Assembly: GCA_944319875.1 (NCBI GenBank)
Contig: CALUFR010000113.1
Coordinates: 1-64,000, forward strand
Source: an uncultured Bacteroides sp.
Lineage (GTDB): Bacteria > Bacteroidota > Bacteroidia > Bacteroidales > Bacteroidaceae
DNA: 64,000 nt
Reading direction: 5' to 3'
In this document: positions 9,329-18,966 of the stretch, piece by piece
How the letters are laid out: the number at the start of each line of letters is the position of its first letter
Position numbering within the stretch: position 1 is the first letter of the stretch
Notes under the pieces: model-generated
Seen by the model: the letters and a program-made list of their open reading frames with translations, nothing else
Databases searched by the model: none
What the model was told of the DNA's origin: nothing
Position numbers and translations under genes: made by a program

Positions 9329-9344
9329 CTTTGACCTGCCGACT

Positions 9345-10517
9345 CTACTTCAGCCACGTCGCCCGCTTCCACAGATACTCCATCGGGCCGTGGCTGTGGC
9401 GGCGCATCCACCAACGACAGAAAGCAAGTTGCACCACGAAAATCAGTGCGCCAACCAAGACACTGGCCGTGACGCCCAGCTTGTCGTGTAAAGCGAAGCC
9501 CCAGTTATAGAACAGCATGGATCCGATGACGCTCTGCGTGATGTAATTGGTCAAACTCATGCGCCCATAGGGAATGAGGTAGTTCAGGCGTTCCTTCAAG
9601 CGCGTACGATAGTAACCGTTGAGCACGGCGGAGACAAGCAGCAGCATGAAAGCGAACTTATAAAGCGACGACACCACGAGCAGCAACGGCGTGCGCACCG
9701 AGGGGTTCTGCACGAAGTCGGGCAGCATGTTCCCCAAACCGTAGAGCGGGAAGAAAGCCACGAGCGAACCACACAGCACCTTGTTCCAAAACTTCAGCTT
9801 GTCTTCCAAAAACAGCCCATGACGGCCTATCAGATAGCCGAAAAGGAAGAGAGCCGCCGTCTGGAACACACGTCCGTTATCCCATGCCCAGGCCAGACTG
9901 GCCAGCTGACCTTCCCACAGATTGACGCGCAAGGTCTCAAGAAAAGTGCCGTGGCTCTGCGCCTCGAACGTGGCTGCCCACAGGTCTGCCGTAGGCACAG
10001 CGGGCGTCACGAACGCCGGGTCGAGGGCGGCACGGATGACGTAGTAAAGCGGTAGCGGCTGGACGAGCAACACGCAGGCCAACAAGAAAATCCACTTGTC
10101 ACGCAGGCGGCATACCAACGGAAGGATAAAGCCCACTAACGAATAGAGCACCAAAACCTCGGCCGTGAAAAACGAAGCGTTCAAGTTGCCGATGAGAAAC
10201 AACAGCACCAGGCGCCAACAGAAGCGCAGGCGAAAGTCACGCCCGCGCAGGCGCTGGTTGTCATACTGGATGAAATAGCTGAAGCCGAAGAGCAGGGCAA
10301 ACACAGCATACGCCTTACCACCAAACAGGAAAAAGAGGCCATCCCACACGGCACGGTCTGTAAAGGCCAGCCATGCGCTCCGGCCCGCCTCGTCGGGATA
10401 GGAAGCAAAGTTGAAGTGTTCAATTGAATGCAGCAGGATGATACCCGCCACCGCCAATCCGCGCAACACGTCGGCTACATCGACCCGCGCGTGTTTTTGT
10501 CCAGTCTGTAGTTCCAT
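9345..10517 (-). CDS. DUF418-family inner-membrane protein
   Basis: A 390-residue polytopic membrane protein with about nine to ten hydrophobic segments. The N-terminal RGLAVAGIILLHSIEHF pattern and the C-terminal block (GRMSLTNYITQSVIGSMLFY) are typical of the DUF418/YeiB family, whose function is not settled; acyltransferase-like membrane roles have been proposed for relatives. It converges on the sensor-like gene with a 16-base gap and sits 31 bases after the aminopeptidase stop, so it may be co-transcribed with it. Confidence 0.8.
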   Translation of the reverse strand: MELQTGQKHARVDVADVLRGLAVAGIILLHSIEHFNFASYPDEAGRSAWLAFTDRAVWDGLFFLFGGKAYAVFALLFGFSYFIQYDNQRLRGRDFRLRFCWRLVLLFLIGNLNASFFTAEVLVLYSLVGFILPLVCRLRDKWIFLLACVLLVQPLPLYYVIRAALDPAFVTPAVPTADLWAATFEAQSHGTFLETLRVNLWEGQLASLAWAWDNGRVFQTAALFLFGYLIGRHGLFLEDKLKFWNKVLCGSLVAFFPLYGLGNMLPDFVQNPSVRTPLLLVVSSLYKFAFMLLLVSAVLNGYYRTRLKERLNYLIPYGRMSLTNYITQSVIGSMLFYNWGFALHDKLGVTASVLVGALIFVVQLAFCRWWMRRHSHGPMEYLWKRATWLK

Positions 10518-10548
10518 CGGTTTTTCTGTAGAATATAGTTTGTTTATG

Positions 10549-11922
10549 TCAGCGCAAAGCTTCCACCTCGTCCGGTGTCAGAGGGATTTTCTTACCCAGG
10601 CGGCGGGCACCGTCGGCGGTGATAAGGTAATCTTCCTCGTTGCGGATGCCGCCGAAGTGACGATATTCCTCCACCTTATCATAATTGATGAAGTCGGTAA
10701 ACTTCTTCTGTCCGCGCCACAGGTCTATCAGTTCCGGAATGAAGTAAATGCCCGGCTCCACGGTATGCACAAATCCAGGCTGCAAAGGAATGGCCAGACG
10801 CTGGCTCTTACGACCGAACTGCGTACTCTTGGGCTGACCGTCGTAGCCTACCCAAATCTCACCCAGGTTCTCCATGTCATGCACATCCAAACCCATCATG
10901 TGCCCCAGGCCATGGGGATAGAACAAAGCGTGGGCACCTTCGCGTACAGCATCCTCAGCATTACCTTTCATCAGTCCCAGGTCTTTCAAACCCTCTACCA
11001 TGACCCGCGCCGAGAGGTCATACACATCCATGTAAGGAATGCCCGGGCGCAACGCCTTGACACTTTCCAAATGCATACGGTTCTGTATCTCGTAAACAGC
11101 ACGCTGGCGAGGCGTAAAAGTCTTGTCTACCGGGATGGTAGATGACATGTCGCCACAATAGCCCGAAGGAAGCTCGGCACCGGCGTCAATCAGAAACAGT
11201 TGCCCGGCTTCTATCTTATTGCCATGGTAATGGTTGTGCAGCGTCTGCCCGTTGATGGTAGCAATGGTAGCGAAGGACAATTCGCAATTATGGCTTTCGG
11301 CCACATGGTTCATCTCGGCCACGACTTCATACTCATACATACCGGGACGGATAAACTTCGTTGCGGCAATGTGCATGTCCGCCGTTACGTCGCACGCCTT
11401 CTCTATCTCGGCTATTTCCTCCGGCGTCTTGACGTTACGCTGCGCCACGACAGCACGGATGAATGGCACGGAACCTTCCTGACGTGCAGGCGGCACACCC
11501 AGCCAGTCCATCAGCTTCAGTTTATGCTCGGCCCGGTAAGGAGGTAAGTAGTGAATGGTCTGTCCCCGTTGTACCGCCTTATGCAGATATTGCATCAGGT
11601 CGGCGGACGGACGGGTATCCGCAATACCCACGGCAGAAGCTTTCTCATGCAACGTGGGTTGCGTCCCCATCCACACGATATAATCAATGGTCAGTTCATC
11701 GCCGAAGATTATCTCACGGTCCTCGTCGATATCGATGACAGCGTTCAGTCCGGCAAACGACAAGCCGAAATAATACAGAAAAGTTGAGTCCTGACGATAA
11801 CGGAAAGTATTATCCTCGTAGTTCAGGCCCTGTTCGTCATTGCCCAGGAACAGAAGCACGCCCGAACCGACAGTTTTCTTCAACTGCGCCCGGCGTTGTA
11901 CATAAGTCTCTTTTGAAAACAT
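10549..11922 (-). CDS. pepP: Xaa-Pro aminopeptidase (aminopeptidase P, M24B)
   Basis: A 457-residue cytoplasmic metallopeptidase that removes N-terminal residues ahead of proline. The N-terminal creatinase-type domain (about 1-165) is followed by the pita-bread M24 domain. The five metal ligands are visible: the two aspartates in FLIDAGAELPSGYCGDMSS, the histidine in GLGHMMGLDVHD, and the glutamates in TVEPGIYF and GGIRNEEDYL. Length is normal for the aminopeptidase P group. A -7 element lies 30 bases upstream. Confidence 0.92.
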   Translation of the reverse strand: MFSKETYVQRRAQLKKTVGSGVLLFLGNDEQGLNYEDNTFRYRQDSTFLYYFGLSFAGLNAVIDIDEDREIIFGDELTIDYIVWMGTQPTLHEKASAVGIADTRPSADLMQYLHKAVQRGQTIHYLPPYRAEHKLKLMDWLGVPPARQEGSVPFIRAVVAQRNVKTPEEIAEIEKACDVTADMHIAATKFIRPGMYEYEVVAEMNHVAESHNCELSFATIATINGQTLHNHYHGNKIEAGQLFLIDAGAELPSGYCGDMSSTIPVDKTFTPRQRAVYEIQNRMHLESVKALRPGIPYMDVYDLSARVMVEGLKDLGLMKGNAEDAVREGAHALFYPHGLGHMMGLDVHDMENLGEIWVGYDGQPKSTQFGRKSQRLAIPLQPGFVHTVEPGIYFIPELIDLWRGQKKFTDFINYDKVEEYRHFGGIRNEEDYLITADGARRLGKKIPLTPDEVEALR

Positions 11923-11951
11923 GGTATTTCATTCATTTTAATTGGTTACCG

Positions 11952-11959
11952 CAAACTTA
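11952..11959 (-). promoter_or_regulatory. -7 element for the aminopeptidase P gene
   Basis: On the minus strand this is TAAGTTTG, an exact TAnnTTTG match, 30 bases before the start. No clear -33 TTTG is seen. Confidence 0.5.
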
Positions 11960-12013
11960 CGCTTTTTCAACGAGAAAACGAAGCAGTAACCTGAAAACCT
12001 CAGAATAATAGCA

Positions 12014-13546
12014 TCAAAGAGGCATATTGCCGTGCTTCTTGGGCGGATTGGATTGACTCTTGTTCTGACACATTTCCAACGCCTGAATCAACTTGTAACG
12101 CGTATCGCGCGGCATGATAACCTCATCTATCAAGCCTCGTTCGGCAGCCCGGTAAGGATTGGAGAATTTTTCCTCGTAATCACGGATGATTCCGGCTTTC
12201 TCTTCCTCTGAAGCGTTGCGGTAAAGGATATTCACGGCACCGGCCGCTCCCATCACGGCAATCTCTGCCTGCGGATAAGCCAGGTTCACATCCGCACCGG
12301 TCGGCTTGCTGGACATCACAATGTAAGCGCCGCCGTATGCCTTGCGGGTAATCAGCGTAACCTTGGGCACGGTAGCCTCAGCATAAGCATATACTATCTT
12401 GGCTCCGTGACGAATGATACCGTTATGTTCCTGCTGGGTACCCGGCAAGAAACCCGGCACATCCTCAAAGGTGATCAAAGGTATGTTGAAACAATCGCAG
12501 AAGCGGATGAAACGCGCCGCCTTGTCACTGGCGTCAATATCAAGGACACCGGCAAGGAAAGCCGGCTGGTTGGCTACGATACCCACCGAACGCCCGTTAA
12601 GACGGCCAAAGCCTATTACGACATTCTTGGCAAAGTGGGGCATGACTTCAAAGAAATACTGATTGTCCAATACCGGTTCAATGATATCCTTGATGTCATA
12701 AGGGATGTTGGGGTCTTCCGGAATGACGGTTTGCAAGGACTCTACGGTACGGCGGATGTCATCCGAGCAAGCCACCTTCGGGGCGTCCTCCATGTTATTG
12801 GAAGGCAGGAAGCTCAACAGCTCCCGGATGGTCATCAGCGTCTCGTCCTCGTCGTTGCAAACGAAATGAGTCACTCCGCTCTTGCCACTATGCACGTAAG
12901 CACCGCCCAAATCTTCCTTGTCCACCACTTCATTCGTAACCGTCTTTACTACATCCGGTCCTGTGATGAACATGTGGCTTTGTTCCTTGACCATGAATAT
13001 GAAGTCCGTCAGGGCGGGAGAATAACAAGCACCTCCGGCACAAGGTCCCAGAATGGCAGAAATTTGGGGAATGACTCCCGACGCAATAGTGTTCTGATAG
13101 AAGATGGACGCATATCCGGCCAGGCTGCTCACTCCTTCCTGGATACGGGCACCACCGGAGTCGTTTAAGGCGATGACGGGAGCACCGTTCTTCAACGCCA
13201 ATTGTTGCACCTTGACAATCTTCGCCGCATTGGTCTCGCTCAATGAGCCACCGAACGCGGTGAAATCGTAGGCATAGACAAAGACCAGACGCCCATCAAT
13301 CTTTCCGTAACCGGTCACCATCCCGTCTCCGGCAATTTCTTTCTTCTCCATGCCGAAATTGGCGCAACGGTGAATGACGAATTTATCCAGTTCGTTGAAC
13401 GTTCCTTTATCCAACAATTCTTCGATGCGTTCACGCGCCGTCTTCTTACCTTGCAAATGTTGTTTTTCTATCTTGTCAATTCCGCCTCCCAGCGAAGCCT
13501 TCTTGTCCTTCTCTTCAAAGCGGGCATATATATCTTCTCTTGTCAT
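12014..13546 (-). CDS. Acyl-CoA carboxylase carboxyltransferase subunit
   Basis: A 510-residue carboxyltransferase of the propionyl-CoA / methylmalonyl-CoA family. Both crotonase-like halves are present; the first has the GGARIQEGVSSLAGY oxyanion/CoA region near 129-143, and the second has FEDVPGFLPGTQQEHNGIIRHGAK (about 367-390). Length matches PccB/MmdA proteins. It is the last gene of a biotin carboxylase, biotin carrier, carboxyltransferase operon. In Bacteroidales such a set can serve propionyl-CoA carboxylation or, run in reverse, the succinate-to-propionate route; sequence alone does not decide the direction. Confidence 0.92.
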   Translation of the reverse strand: MTREDIYARFEEKDKKASLGGGIDKIEKQHLQGKKTARERIEELLDKGTFNELDKFVIHRCANFGMEKKEIAGDGMVTGYGKIDGRLVFVYAYDFTAFGGSLSETNAAKIVKVQQLALKNGAPVIALNDSGGARIQEGVSSLAGYASIFYQNTIASGVIPQISAILGPCAGGACYSPALTDFIFMVKEQSHMFITGPDVVKTVTNEVVDKEDLGGAYVHSGKSGVTHFVCNDEDETLMTIRELLSFLPSNNMEDAPKVACSDDIRRTVESLQTVIPEDPNIPYDIKDIIEPVLDNQYFFEVMPHFAKNVVIGFGRLNGRSVGIVANQPAFLAGVLDIDASDKAARFIRFCDCFNIPLITFEDVPGFLPGTQQEHNGIIRHGAKIVYAYAEATVPKVTLITRKAYGGAYIVMSSKPTGADVNLAYPQAEIAVMGAAGAVNILYRNASEEEKAGIIRDYEEKFSNPYRAAERGLIDEVIMPRDTRYKLIQALEMCQNKSQSNPPKKHGNMPL

Positions 13547-13558
13547 ATCGCTATACGT

Positions 13559-14086
13559 TTATTTTTCTTGTTTATCTATCAGTTGGAGTTTCACCAAAAC
13601 CTGTCCGGCATTGACGGACTCGCCTTCCTGCACCAGTATGGACTCAACCACGCAATCCGCGGACACCTTGAAGTTGCTTTGCATCTTCATGGCCTCAATG
13701 ACCAGCACAATGTCTCCGGCGGCCAACCGGTCGCCTTCCTTTGCCATAATCTTTACTACCTTTCCGGGCATCGGGGCGGCGATCTGGTCCTCCTGACGCT
13801 CATCTCCGCCGCGCTTCATGCGCAGGTACTTGGCTTGCGTGTCGATGATGTCCACCTGATACGAACGGTAGGCCATGGTCACATCATAGTGCTTGCCTCC
13901 TTCCTCGCGTATCAATTGGGCGTCATACGAAAGGCCCTCATGCAGGATGGAGCAACTGCCGTTCTCGGCCATTACCACATCCACGTCGTAACATTTGCCG
14001 TCAATCATTACTTGCACCTTATTGCCCACTTTGCTCACCAAGGAGATTTCGGCCGTCCGGTTTCCTATACGTATTTCCATAATCAC
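13559..14086 (-). CDS. Biotin carboxyl carrier protein of the acyl-CoA carboxylase
   Basis: A 175-residue small carrier subunit. The C-terminal about 70 residues form the biotinyl domain with EAMKM at 131-135, K134 being the biotin site. The N-terminal half has a separate beta-rich segment, of the sort seen in the carrier parts of PycB/PCC-alpha-type enzymes and likely used for docking. It lies 12 bases before the carboxyltransferase gene and 8 bases after the biotin carboxylase gene, a tight operon. Confidence 0.92.
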   Translation of the reverse strand: MIMEIRIGNRTAEISLVSKVGNKVQVMIDGKCYDVDVVMAENGSCSILHEGLSYDAQLIREEGGKHYDVTMAYRSYQVDIIDTQAKYLRMKRGGDERQEDQIAAPMPGKVVKIMAKEGDRLAAGDIVLVIEAMKMQSNFKVSADCVVESILVQEGESVNAGQVLVKLQLIDKQEK

Positions 14087-14094
14087 TCCTTTCT

Positions 14095-15822
14095 TTAAAT
14101 TCTCAAAACACCTTTCTGCAAACCAAATTCACGCCAACGACTGATGGGACGGTTATCTGTCTGGTTCGGGTTCTTATTCTCTTCCAAGTTCATCAGGTAA
14201 TCTATATAGGAAGCAATAGCCGCCATATTCTCCAGCTTCTCATTATCCGTGTTATGACGTATCAGCATGCGTGCGTTCTTGGATATGAAAGACGTATCAT
14301 AAGTACCTTTCACGAAGTCGGGCACATACATGATGCGGCGCAGGTAATTGATATTGGTCTTCAGGCCGGTAATCTTGTATTCATAGAGCACACGGCGCAT
14401 ACGCTCGATGGCAAAATGGCGGGTCGTGGCCCATACTATCAGTTTGCCCACCATGGGGTCGTAATAAATGGGAATTTCGTAACCTTCATATACATAGCCG
14501 TCCACACGGACACCAATTCCACTGGGGCGGACAATCTGGTGGATGACGCCCGGCGAAGGCATGAAGTTGTTTTCGGTGTCTTCGGCACAGATGCGGCACT
14601 CAATGGCATGGCCGCGCTGGGACAGATCTTCTTGCCGCAAGTGCAGTCTTTCGCCCCTTGCCACGCGAATTTGCTCTTTCACCAAATCGACGCCTACCAC
14701 TTCTTCCGTAACCGGATGCTCCACTTGCAGGCGGGTATTCATCTCCAGGAAATAGAAGTGACGGTATTTGTCTACCAGGAATTCAATGGTTCCCGCTCCG
14801 GAGTAGTTGACGGCTTTGGCCGCGGCCACCGCCTTCTCGCCCATCTCGCGACGCAGCTCGGGCGTCAGGAAAGGTGAAGGACTTTCTTCCACAATCTTCT
14901 GATTACGGCGTTGCACGGAGCATTCACGGTCGAACAGGTGGATGACATTACCGTAGTTATCACCCAAAATCTGAAATTCGATATGGTGCGGTTCTTCTAC
15001 GAATTTTTCCAAATAAACGGTGTCATCCCCGAACGAGGACAACGATTCGGACCGGGCGGCGTTATAAGCCTCTATGACTTCCGACTCCTCGTGTATCAGT
15101 CTCATACCTTTTCCACCACCGCCCATCGAAGCTTTCAGCATGACGGGATAACCAATCTCATTGCAGACGCGAACGGCCTCTTCCGCGCTTTGCAAAGGTT
15201 GGGCGGTACCCGGAACAACCGGCACTCCGGCCTCCATCATGCGCAGACGGGCCTTGATCTTATCGCCCATTGCCTCCATGGTCTCCGCCGAAGGGCCGAT
15301 GAAAATAATGCCTTCTTCCTTGCAACGGCGGGCAAAATCCGCATTCTCCGACAGGAAGCCATAACCCGGATGGATGGCACTGGCCTTGCTCAACTTGGCC
15401 ACCTCGATAATCTTATCAATACACAAGTAGCTGTCTTTGGCGGCGGCAGGACCTATCAGATAAGCCTCGTCCGCATACATCACGTGGTGTGACGTGCGAT
15501 CCGCTTCCGAGAACACTGCCACGGTGGCAATGCCCATCTCACGACAGGAGCGCATGATGCGGATAGCAATCTCACCGCGGTTGGCTACCAATACTTTCTT
15601 GATCTCGTTGGGCTGGAGTACAGAAGCTTCTCCAGTCTCCTCAAAACTCTGCTTGATTTCCTCCAGACACGAGTGGCACAAGCAATCCGAATAATTCTCT
15701 TTCAAAAAGTTACGCATGCGGTCGTCCAATTCTACTGAAGCGCAATGGCAAGAACGAATATCTTCGTCATGCAAACAGTCGAAGGCGGCGCCGCAACGCG
15801 GACATACCTTTTTCATTGACAT
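14095..15822 (-). CDS. Biotin carboxylase with N-terminal cysteine-rich CWC-like domain
   Basis: Carboxylates biotin on the carrier subunit using ATP and bicarbonate. From about residue 74 (IKKVLVANRGEIAIRIMRSC) the protein is a normal biotin carboxylase: ATP-grasp glycine loop MGGGGKGMR near 230 and the RLQVEHPVTE signature. The first about 65 residues are extra. They contain CPRCGAAF, a CHC pair and a CLCHSC cluster, closely like the Cys-rich CWC family of small putative metal-binding proteins. There is no ATG near residue 74, so the fusion appears real and in frame. Total 575 residues against about 450-505 for ordinary subunits. First gene of the carboxylase operon. Confidence 0.9.
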   Translation of the reverse strand: MSMKKVCPRCGAAFDCLHDEDIRSCHCASVELDDRMRNFLKENYSDCLCHSCLEEIKQSFEETGEASVLQPNEIKKVLVANRGEIAIRIMRSCREMGIATVAVFSEADRTSHHVMYADEAYLIGPAAAKDSYLCIDKIIEVAKLSKASAIHPGYGFLSENADFARRCKEEGIIFIGPSAETMEAMGDKIKARLRMMEAGVPVVPGTAQPLQSAEEAVRVCNEIGYPVMLKASMGGGGKGMRLIHEESEVIEAYNAARSESLSSFGDDTVYLEKFVEEPHHIEFQILGDNYGNVIHLFDRECSVQRRNQKIVEESPSPFLTPELRREMGEKAVAAAKAVNYSGAGTIEFLVDKYRHFYFLEMNTRLQVEHPVTEEVVGVDLVKEQIRVARGERLHLRQEDLSQRGHAIECRICAEDTENNFMPSPGVIHQIVRPSGIGVRVDGYVYEGYEIPIYYDPMVGKLIVWATTRHFAIERMRRVLYEYKITGLKTNINYLRRIMYVPDFVKGTYDTSFISKNARMLIRHNTDNEKLENMAAIASYIDYLMNLEENKNPNQTDNRPISRWREFGLQKGVLRI

Positions 15823-15874
15823 TCTTTTTGTTATTATTTTTATAATGAACCCTCACATAGAGCCATTCGGGCTG

Positions 15875-15905
15875 CAAAGGTAGCAGTTTATTTACAAGAG
15901 ACAAA
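15875..15905 (-). promoter_or_regulatory. Promoter of the acyl-CoA carboxylase operon
   Basis: On the minus strand, TTTG (15905-15902) and TACCTTTG (15882-15875) are separated by 19 bases. This is a full match to the Bacteroidetes -33/-7 pattern, 53 bases upstream of the biotin carboxylase start. Confidence 0.75.
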
Positions 15906-15919
15906 GATATATAGCTTTT

Positions 15920-16414
15920 TTACAAGGCACAATGATAAGCAACGGCCTTCTGCGCACGAAGAGAAGCCGGAACATCTATCAGCCGCTGGTTGCTGCTCCC
16001 GCGAAAACGCAAACTCTCGTCCCGCTGCTCCTGCCGGAAACGTCCGTCCACCAACACATCTATATATTGCAACAGCTCTCTTTGACGTGGGTTGGACAAC
16101 AATTGCTCGAACGTATAGCCCGTGTAACACCAAATGTTCTTACGGCTTTTCGCCTTGATGGCCTGCGCCAATTCGGCAAATCCTTCTGGTTGGAACATCG
16201 GGTCGCCTCCGCTAAACGTCACATCGGCGAACGGGTCATCAAGTACCTTATACAATATTTCTTCCGTACTCATCAGGCGGCCACGTCGTATGTCCCACGA
16301 CTCCGGATTGTGGCATCCCGGACAAGCGTTGGGACACCCTGCGGCATAAATGGCCGTGCGGAAACCAGGTCCGTCCACCGTAGTATCTTCCAATATATCA
16401 AGTATAGACAACAT
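15920..16414 (-). CDS. nrdG: Anaerobic ribonucleotide reductase activating protein
   Basis: A 164-residue radical-SAM activase that installs the glycyl radical on NrdD. The iron-sulfur motif is C27-x3-C31-x2-C34 (CPNACPGC), followed by the glycine-rich SAM segment TFSGGDPMFQ. Length is usual for NrdG. It follows nrdD by 13 bases on the same strand, so the two form an operon for oxygen-independent deoxynucleotide synthesis. Confidence 0.94.
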   Translation of the reverse strand: MLSILDILEDTTVDGPGFRTAIYAAGCPNACPGCHNPESWDIRRGRLMSTEEILYKVLDDPFADVTFSGGDPMFQPEGFAELAQAIKAKSRKNIWCYTGYTFEQLLSNPRQRELLQYIDVLVDGRFRQEQRDESLRFRGSSNQRLIDVPASLRAQKAVAYHCAL

Positions 16415-16427
16415 AAAGCACCGTAAT

Positions 16428-18635
16428 TTATTGATGGGTCGTACGGTCGTTTAATTCCGCTAATTTCGCTTTATTCCAGCGGTCGGTTGTGCCTACCAAA
16501 TAACCGGTAATGCGTTGCAAGCGGTCGATGCGGCCGCTTCCGCACTTGGGACACACATCCAAATTAGGAGTAGAATTCTCATAACCGCAATCCATGCAGC
16601 GATTACGGTTGTGGTTCACCGAGCCATAGCCCATGTTGTAACAATCCATCATGTCCACAATGCGCATGATGGCTTCGGGATTGTGCGTGGCGTCCCCATC
16701 CATCTCCACGTAGAAGATATGGCCTCCACGAGTCAAGTCATGGTAAGGAGCCTCCACTTCGGCTTTGTGGCGTGCGCTACATTTATAATATACGGGCACG
16801 TGATTGGAATTGGTGTAATAATCGCGGTCAGTAATACCGGGCAGGCTTCCGAAGTCCTTCCGGTCGACACGGGTAAATTTTCCGGCCAGGCCTTCCGCCG
16901 GTGTGGCCAACACGCTGTAGTTATGCTGATATTTCTCCGAGAATTCATTGGCACGGTCGCGCATGTAGGTAATGATTTTCAAGCCCAACGCCTGAGCTTC
17001 GTCCGACTCACCGTGATGCTTGCCCGTAAGAGCTACCAGACACTCGGCCAATCCGATGAAGCCAATACCCAAAGTCCCTTGATTGATGACCGGGGCAATG
17101 GTATCGTTCGGTTTCAGCTTCTCGCATCCCAACCATAAGGAAGACATCAGCAAAGGGAATTGCTTGGCATAAGCGGTCTTTTGGAACTCCATGCGTTCGT
17201 GCAATTGACGTACCGTAATCTCCAGCATGTGGTCAAGTTTGGCAAAAAAAGCGGCTATGCGTTCCTCCGGGTTGGTTATATCCCTGCACTCAATCGCCAG
17301 GCGCACAATATTGATGGTAGAGAAAGACAGGTTGCCCCGTCCAATAGAAGTATTGGGACCAAAACGGTTTTCAAACACACGGGTGCGGCACCCCATCGTG
17401 GCGACTTCGTGCAGATAGCGCTTAGGGTCATCAGCTTTCCAATCTTCACTCTGATTGAAGGTGGCGTCCAGATTCAGGAAATTTGGGAAGAAACGGCGCG
17501 CCGTGACCTTGCAGGCCAGTTGATAGAGGTCATAGTTACGGTCTTCGGGCAGGTAGCTGACGCCCCGTTTCTTTTTCCATATCTGGATGGGAAAGATAGC
17601 CGTCTCCCCGTTGCCTACGCCCTGATAGGTACTATTTAGTAATTCACGGATGATGCACCGTCCTTCGGCCGAGGTGTCCGTACCATAATTAATAGAGCTG
17701 AACACCACTTGGTTTCCTCCACGGGAGTGGATAGTATTCATGTTGTGTATGAAAGCCTCCATCGCCTGATGCACACGGGCAACCGTCTGATTGATGGCAT
17801 GCTGCACCCACCGTTCGTCTTCGCAAAGACCGTCCAAAGGTTTCGCCAAGTAGTCGTCAATGTCCCGCGAATAGAGATGCGAGTAATCCGCCCCGTTCAG
17901 ACGCTCCAATGTCTTTATTTCCTCGATGTAACTATAGCGGACGTAAGGTGCTAGGTAGAAGTCGAAAGCCGGAATGGCCTGCCCGCCGTGCATCTCGTTT
18001 TGCGCGGTCTCCAAAGAGATGCAACCCAGGATACTGGCCGTCTCAATGCGTTTGGCGGGACGTGACTCGCCATGTCCCGCCGAAAAGCCGTGGGTCAGAA
18101 TGTTATCCAACGGATGTTGCACGCACGTCAAGCTCTTCGTAGGATAGTAATCCTTGTCGTGAATATGCAGGTAATTCCCCTTCACCGCCTTCAATGCCTC
18201 TTCGCTCAGCAGGTAGTCGTCCACAAACGGTTTAGTGGTTTCGCTGGCAAATTTCATCATCATGCCCGCAGGAGTATCGGCGTTCATGTTGGCATTCTCA
18301 CGGGTGATATCGTTTGACTTGATATTGATGATTTCCAGGAAAATGTCGCGCGTCTTGGCCTTGCGGGCAATGCTGCGCTGGTTGCGATAAGCGATGTATT
18401 TCTGTGCCACGTCTTTACGGCTACTCTTCATCAGCTCCAGTTCCACCAAATCCTGGATTTCCTCTACACTCATCTGGGACGCTCCGCGCTGGGATATGCG
18501 ATCGGCTATCTGACGAACGAGCGACAAGTCCTCACCTCTGTCAGTATGAAGCATGGCTTTACGGATAGCACTGGCTATCTTCTCTTCATTGAAGCCGACT
18601 ATGCGACCATCACGTTTGACGACGGTTTGAATCAT
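16428..18635 (-). CDS. nrdD: Anaerobic ribonucleoside-triphosphate reductase
   Basis: Reduces ribonucleoside triphosphates under anaerobic conditions, using a glycyl radical. The 735-residue protein starts with an ATP-cone regulatory domain (about 1-95; VVKRDGRIVGFNEEKI). Near the C-terminus are a four-cysteine zinc site (CMDC and CPKC) and the radical motif RITGYLVG with the radical glycine at about 711. It is first in the nrdD-nrdG operon. A -7 element lies upstream; I did not find a convincing NrdR box pair. Confidence 0.95.
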   Translation of the reverse strand: MIQTVVKRDGRIVGFNEEKIASAIRKAMLHTDRGEDLSLVRQIADRISQRGASQMSVEEIQDLVELELMKSSRKDVAQKYIAYRNQRSIARKAKTRDIFLEIINIKSNDITRENANMNADTPAGMMMKFASETTKPFVDDYLLSEEALKAVKGNYLHIHDKDYYPTKSLTCVQHPLDNILTHGFSAGHGESRPAKRIETASILGCISLETAQNEMHGGQAIPAFDFYLAPYVRYSYIEEIKTLERLNGADYSHLYSRDIDDYLAKPLDGLCEDERWVQHAINQTVARVHQAMEAFIHNMNTIHSRGGNQVVFSSINYGTDTSAEGRCIIRELLNSTYQGVGNGETAIFPIQIWKKKRGVSYLPEDRNYDLYQLACKVTARRFFPNFLNLDATFNQSEDWKADDPKRYLHEVATMGCRTRVFENRFGPNTSIGRGNLSFSTINIVRLAIECRDITNPEERIAAFFAKLDHMLEITVRQLHERMEFQKTAYAKQFPLLMSSLWLGCEKLKPNDTIAPVINQGTLGIGFIGLAECLVALTGKHHGESDEAQALGLKIITYMRDRANEFSEKYQHNYSVLATPAEGLAGKFTRVDRKDFGSLPGITDRDYYTNSNHVPVYYKCSARHKAEVEAPYHDLTRGGHIFYVEMDGDATHNPEAIMRIVDMMDCYNMGYGSVNHNRNRCMDCGYENSTPNLDVCPKCGSGRIDRLQRITGYLVGTTDRWNKAKLAELNDRTTHQ

Positions 18636-18682
18636 ATTCTGAATAATTAAAGTGTATCAAATCTTATCTATTTCGGTCGACG

Positions 18683-18690
18683 CAAAGTTA
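18683..18690 (-). promoter_or_regulatory. -7 element for nrdD-nrdG
   Basis: Minus-strand TAACTTTG, exact TAnnTTTG match, 48 bases before nrdD. The rest of the 331-base gap 18636-18966 is AT-rich, and apart from the rpoN promoter I see no gene or RNA in it. Confidence 0.5.
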
Positions 18691-18916
18691 TCAATTACAT
18701 CAGAAAGTTTTCTATTTCGGGAAACTTTTATCATGTTAATAATAGTTATATACTTAATAATCAGAACAATTTGTGAAAGAAATAGAAAACTTACTTCTAA
18801 ACACGATTACATATAATAGACAACAAAGAGAACATCGAAACAAAAACATAGAGCCCACCAAAGAAGCAACACGAAAGACCCTACGCCTATTCGCACGAAA
18901 TATCAAGCGAAGAAAA

Positions 18917-18947
18917 TTTCGAGTTACGGAACTATTCATTACTTTTG
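18917..18947 (+). promoter_or_regulatory. Promoter of rpoN
   Basis: TACTTTTG at 18940-18947 matches TAnnTTTG, 19 bases before the start codon. TTTC at 18917-18920 sits 19 bases further upstream, one base off the -33 TTTG. Confidence 0.55.
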
Positions 18948-18966
18948 TAGCGTAAATAAGAAGAAC

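Noticed and set aside
15920..18635. NrdR box pair upstream of nrdD
   Set aside because: No two copies of an ACAnwATATnTGT-like box at helical spacing were found in the 331-base gap.
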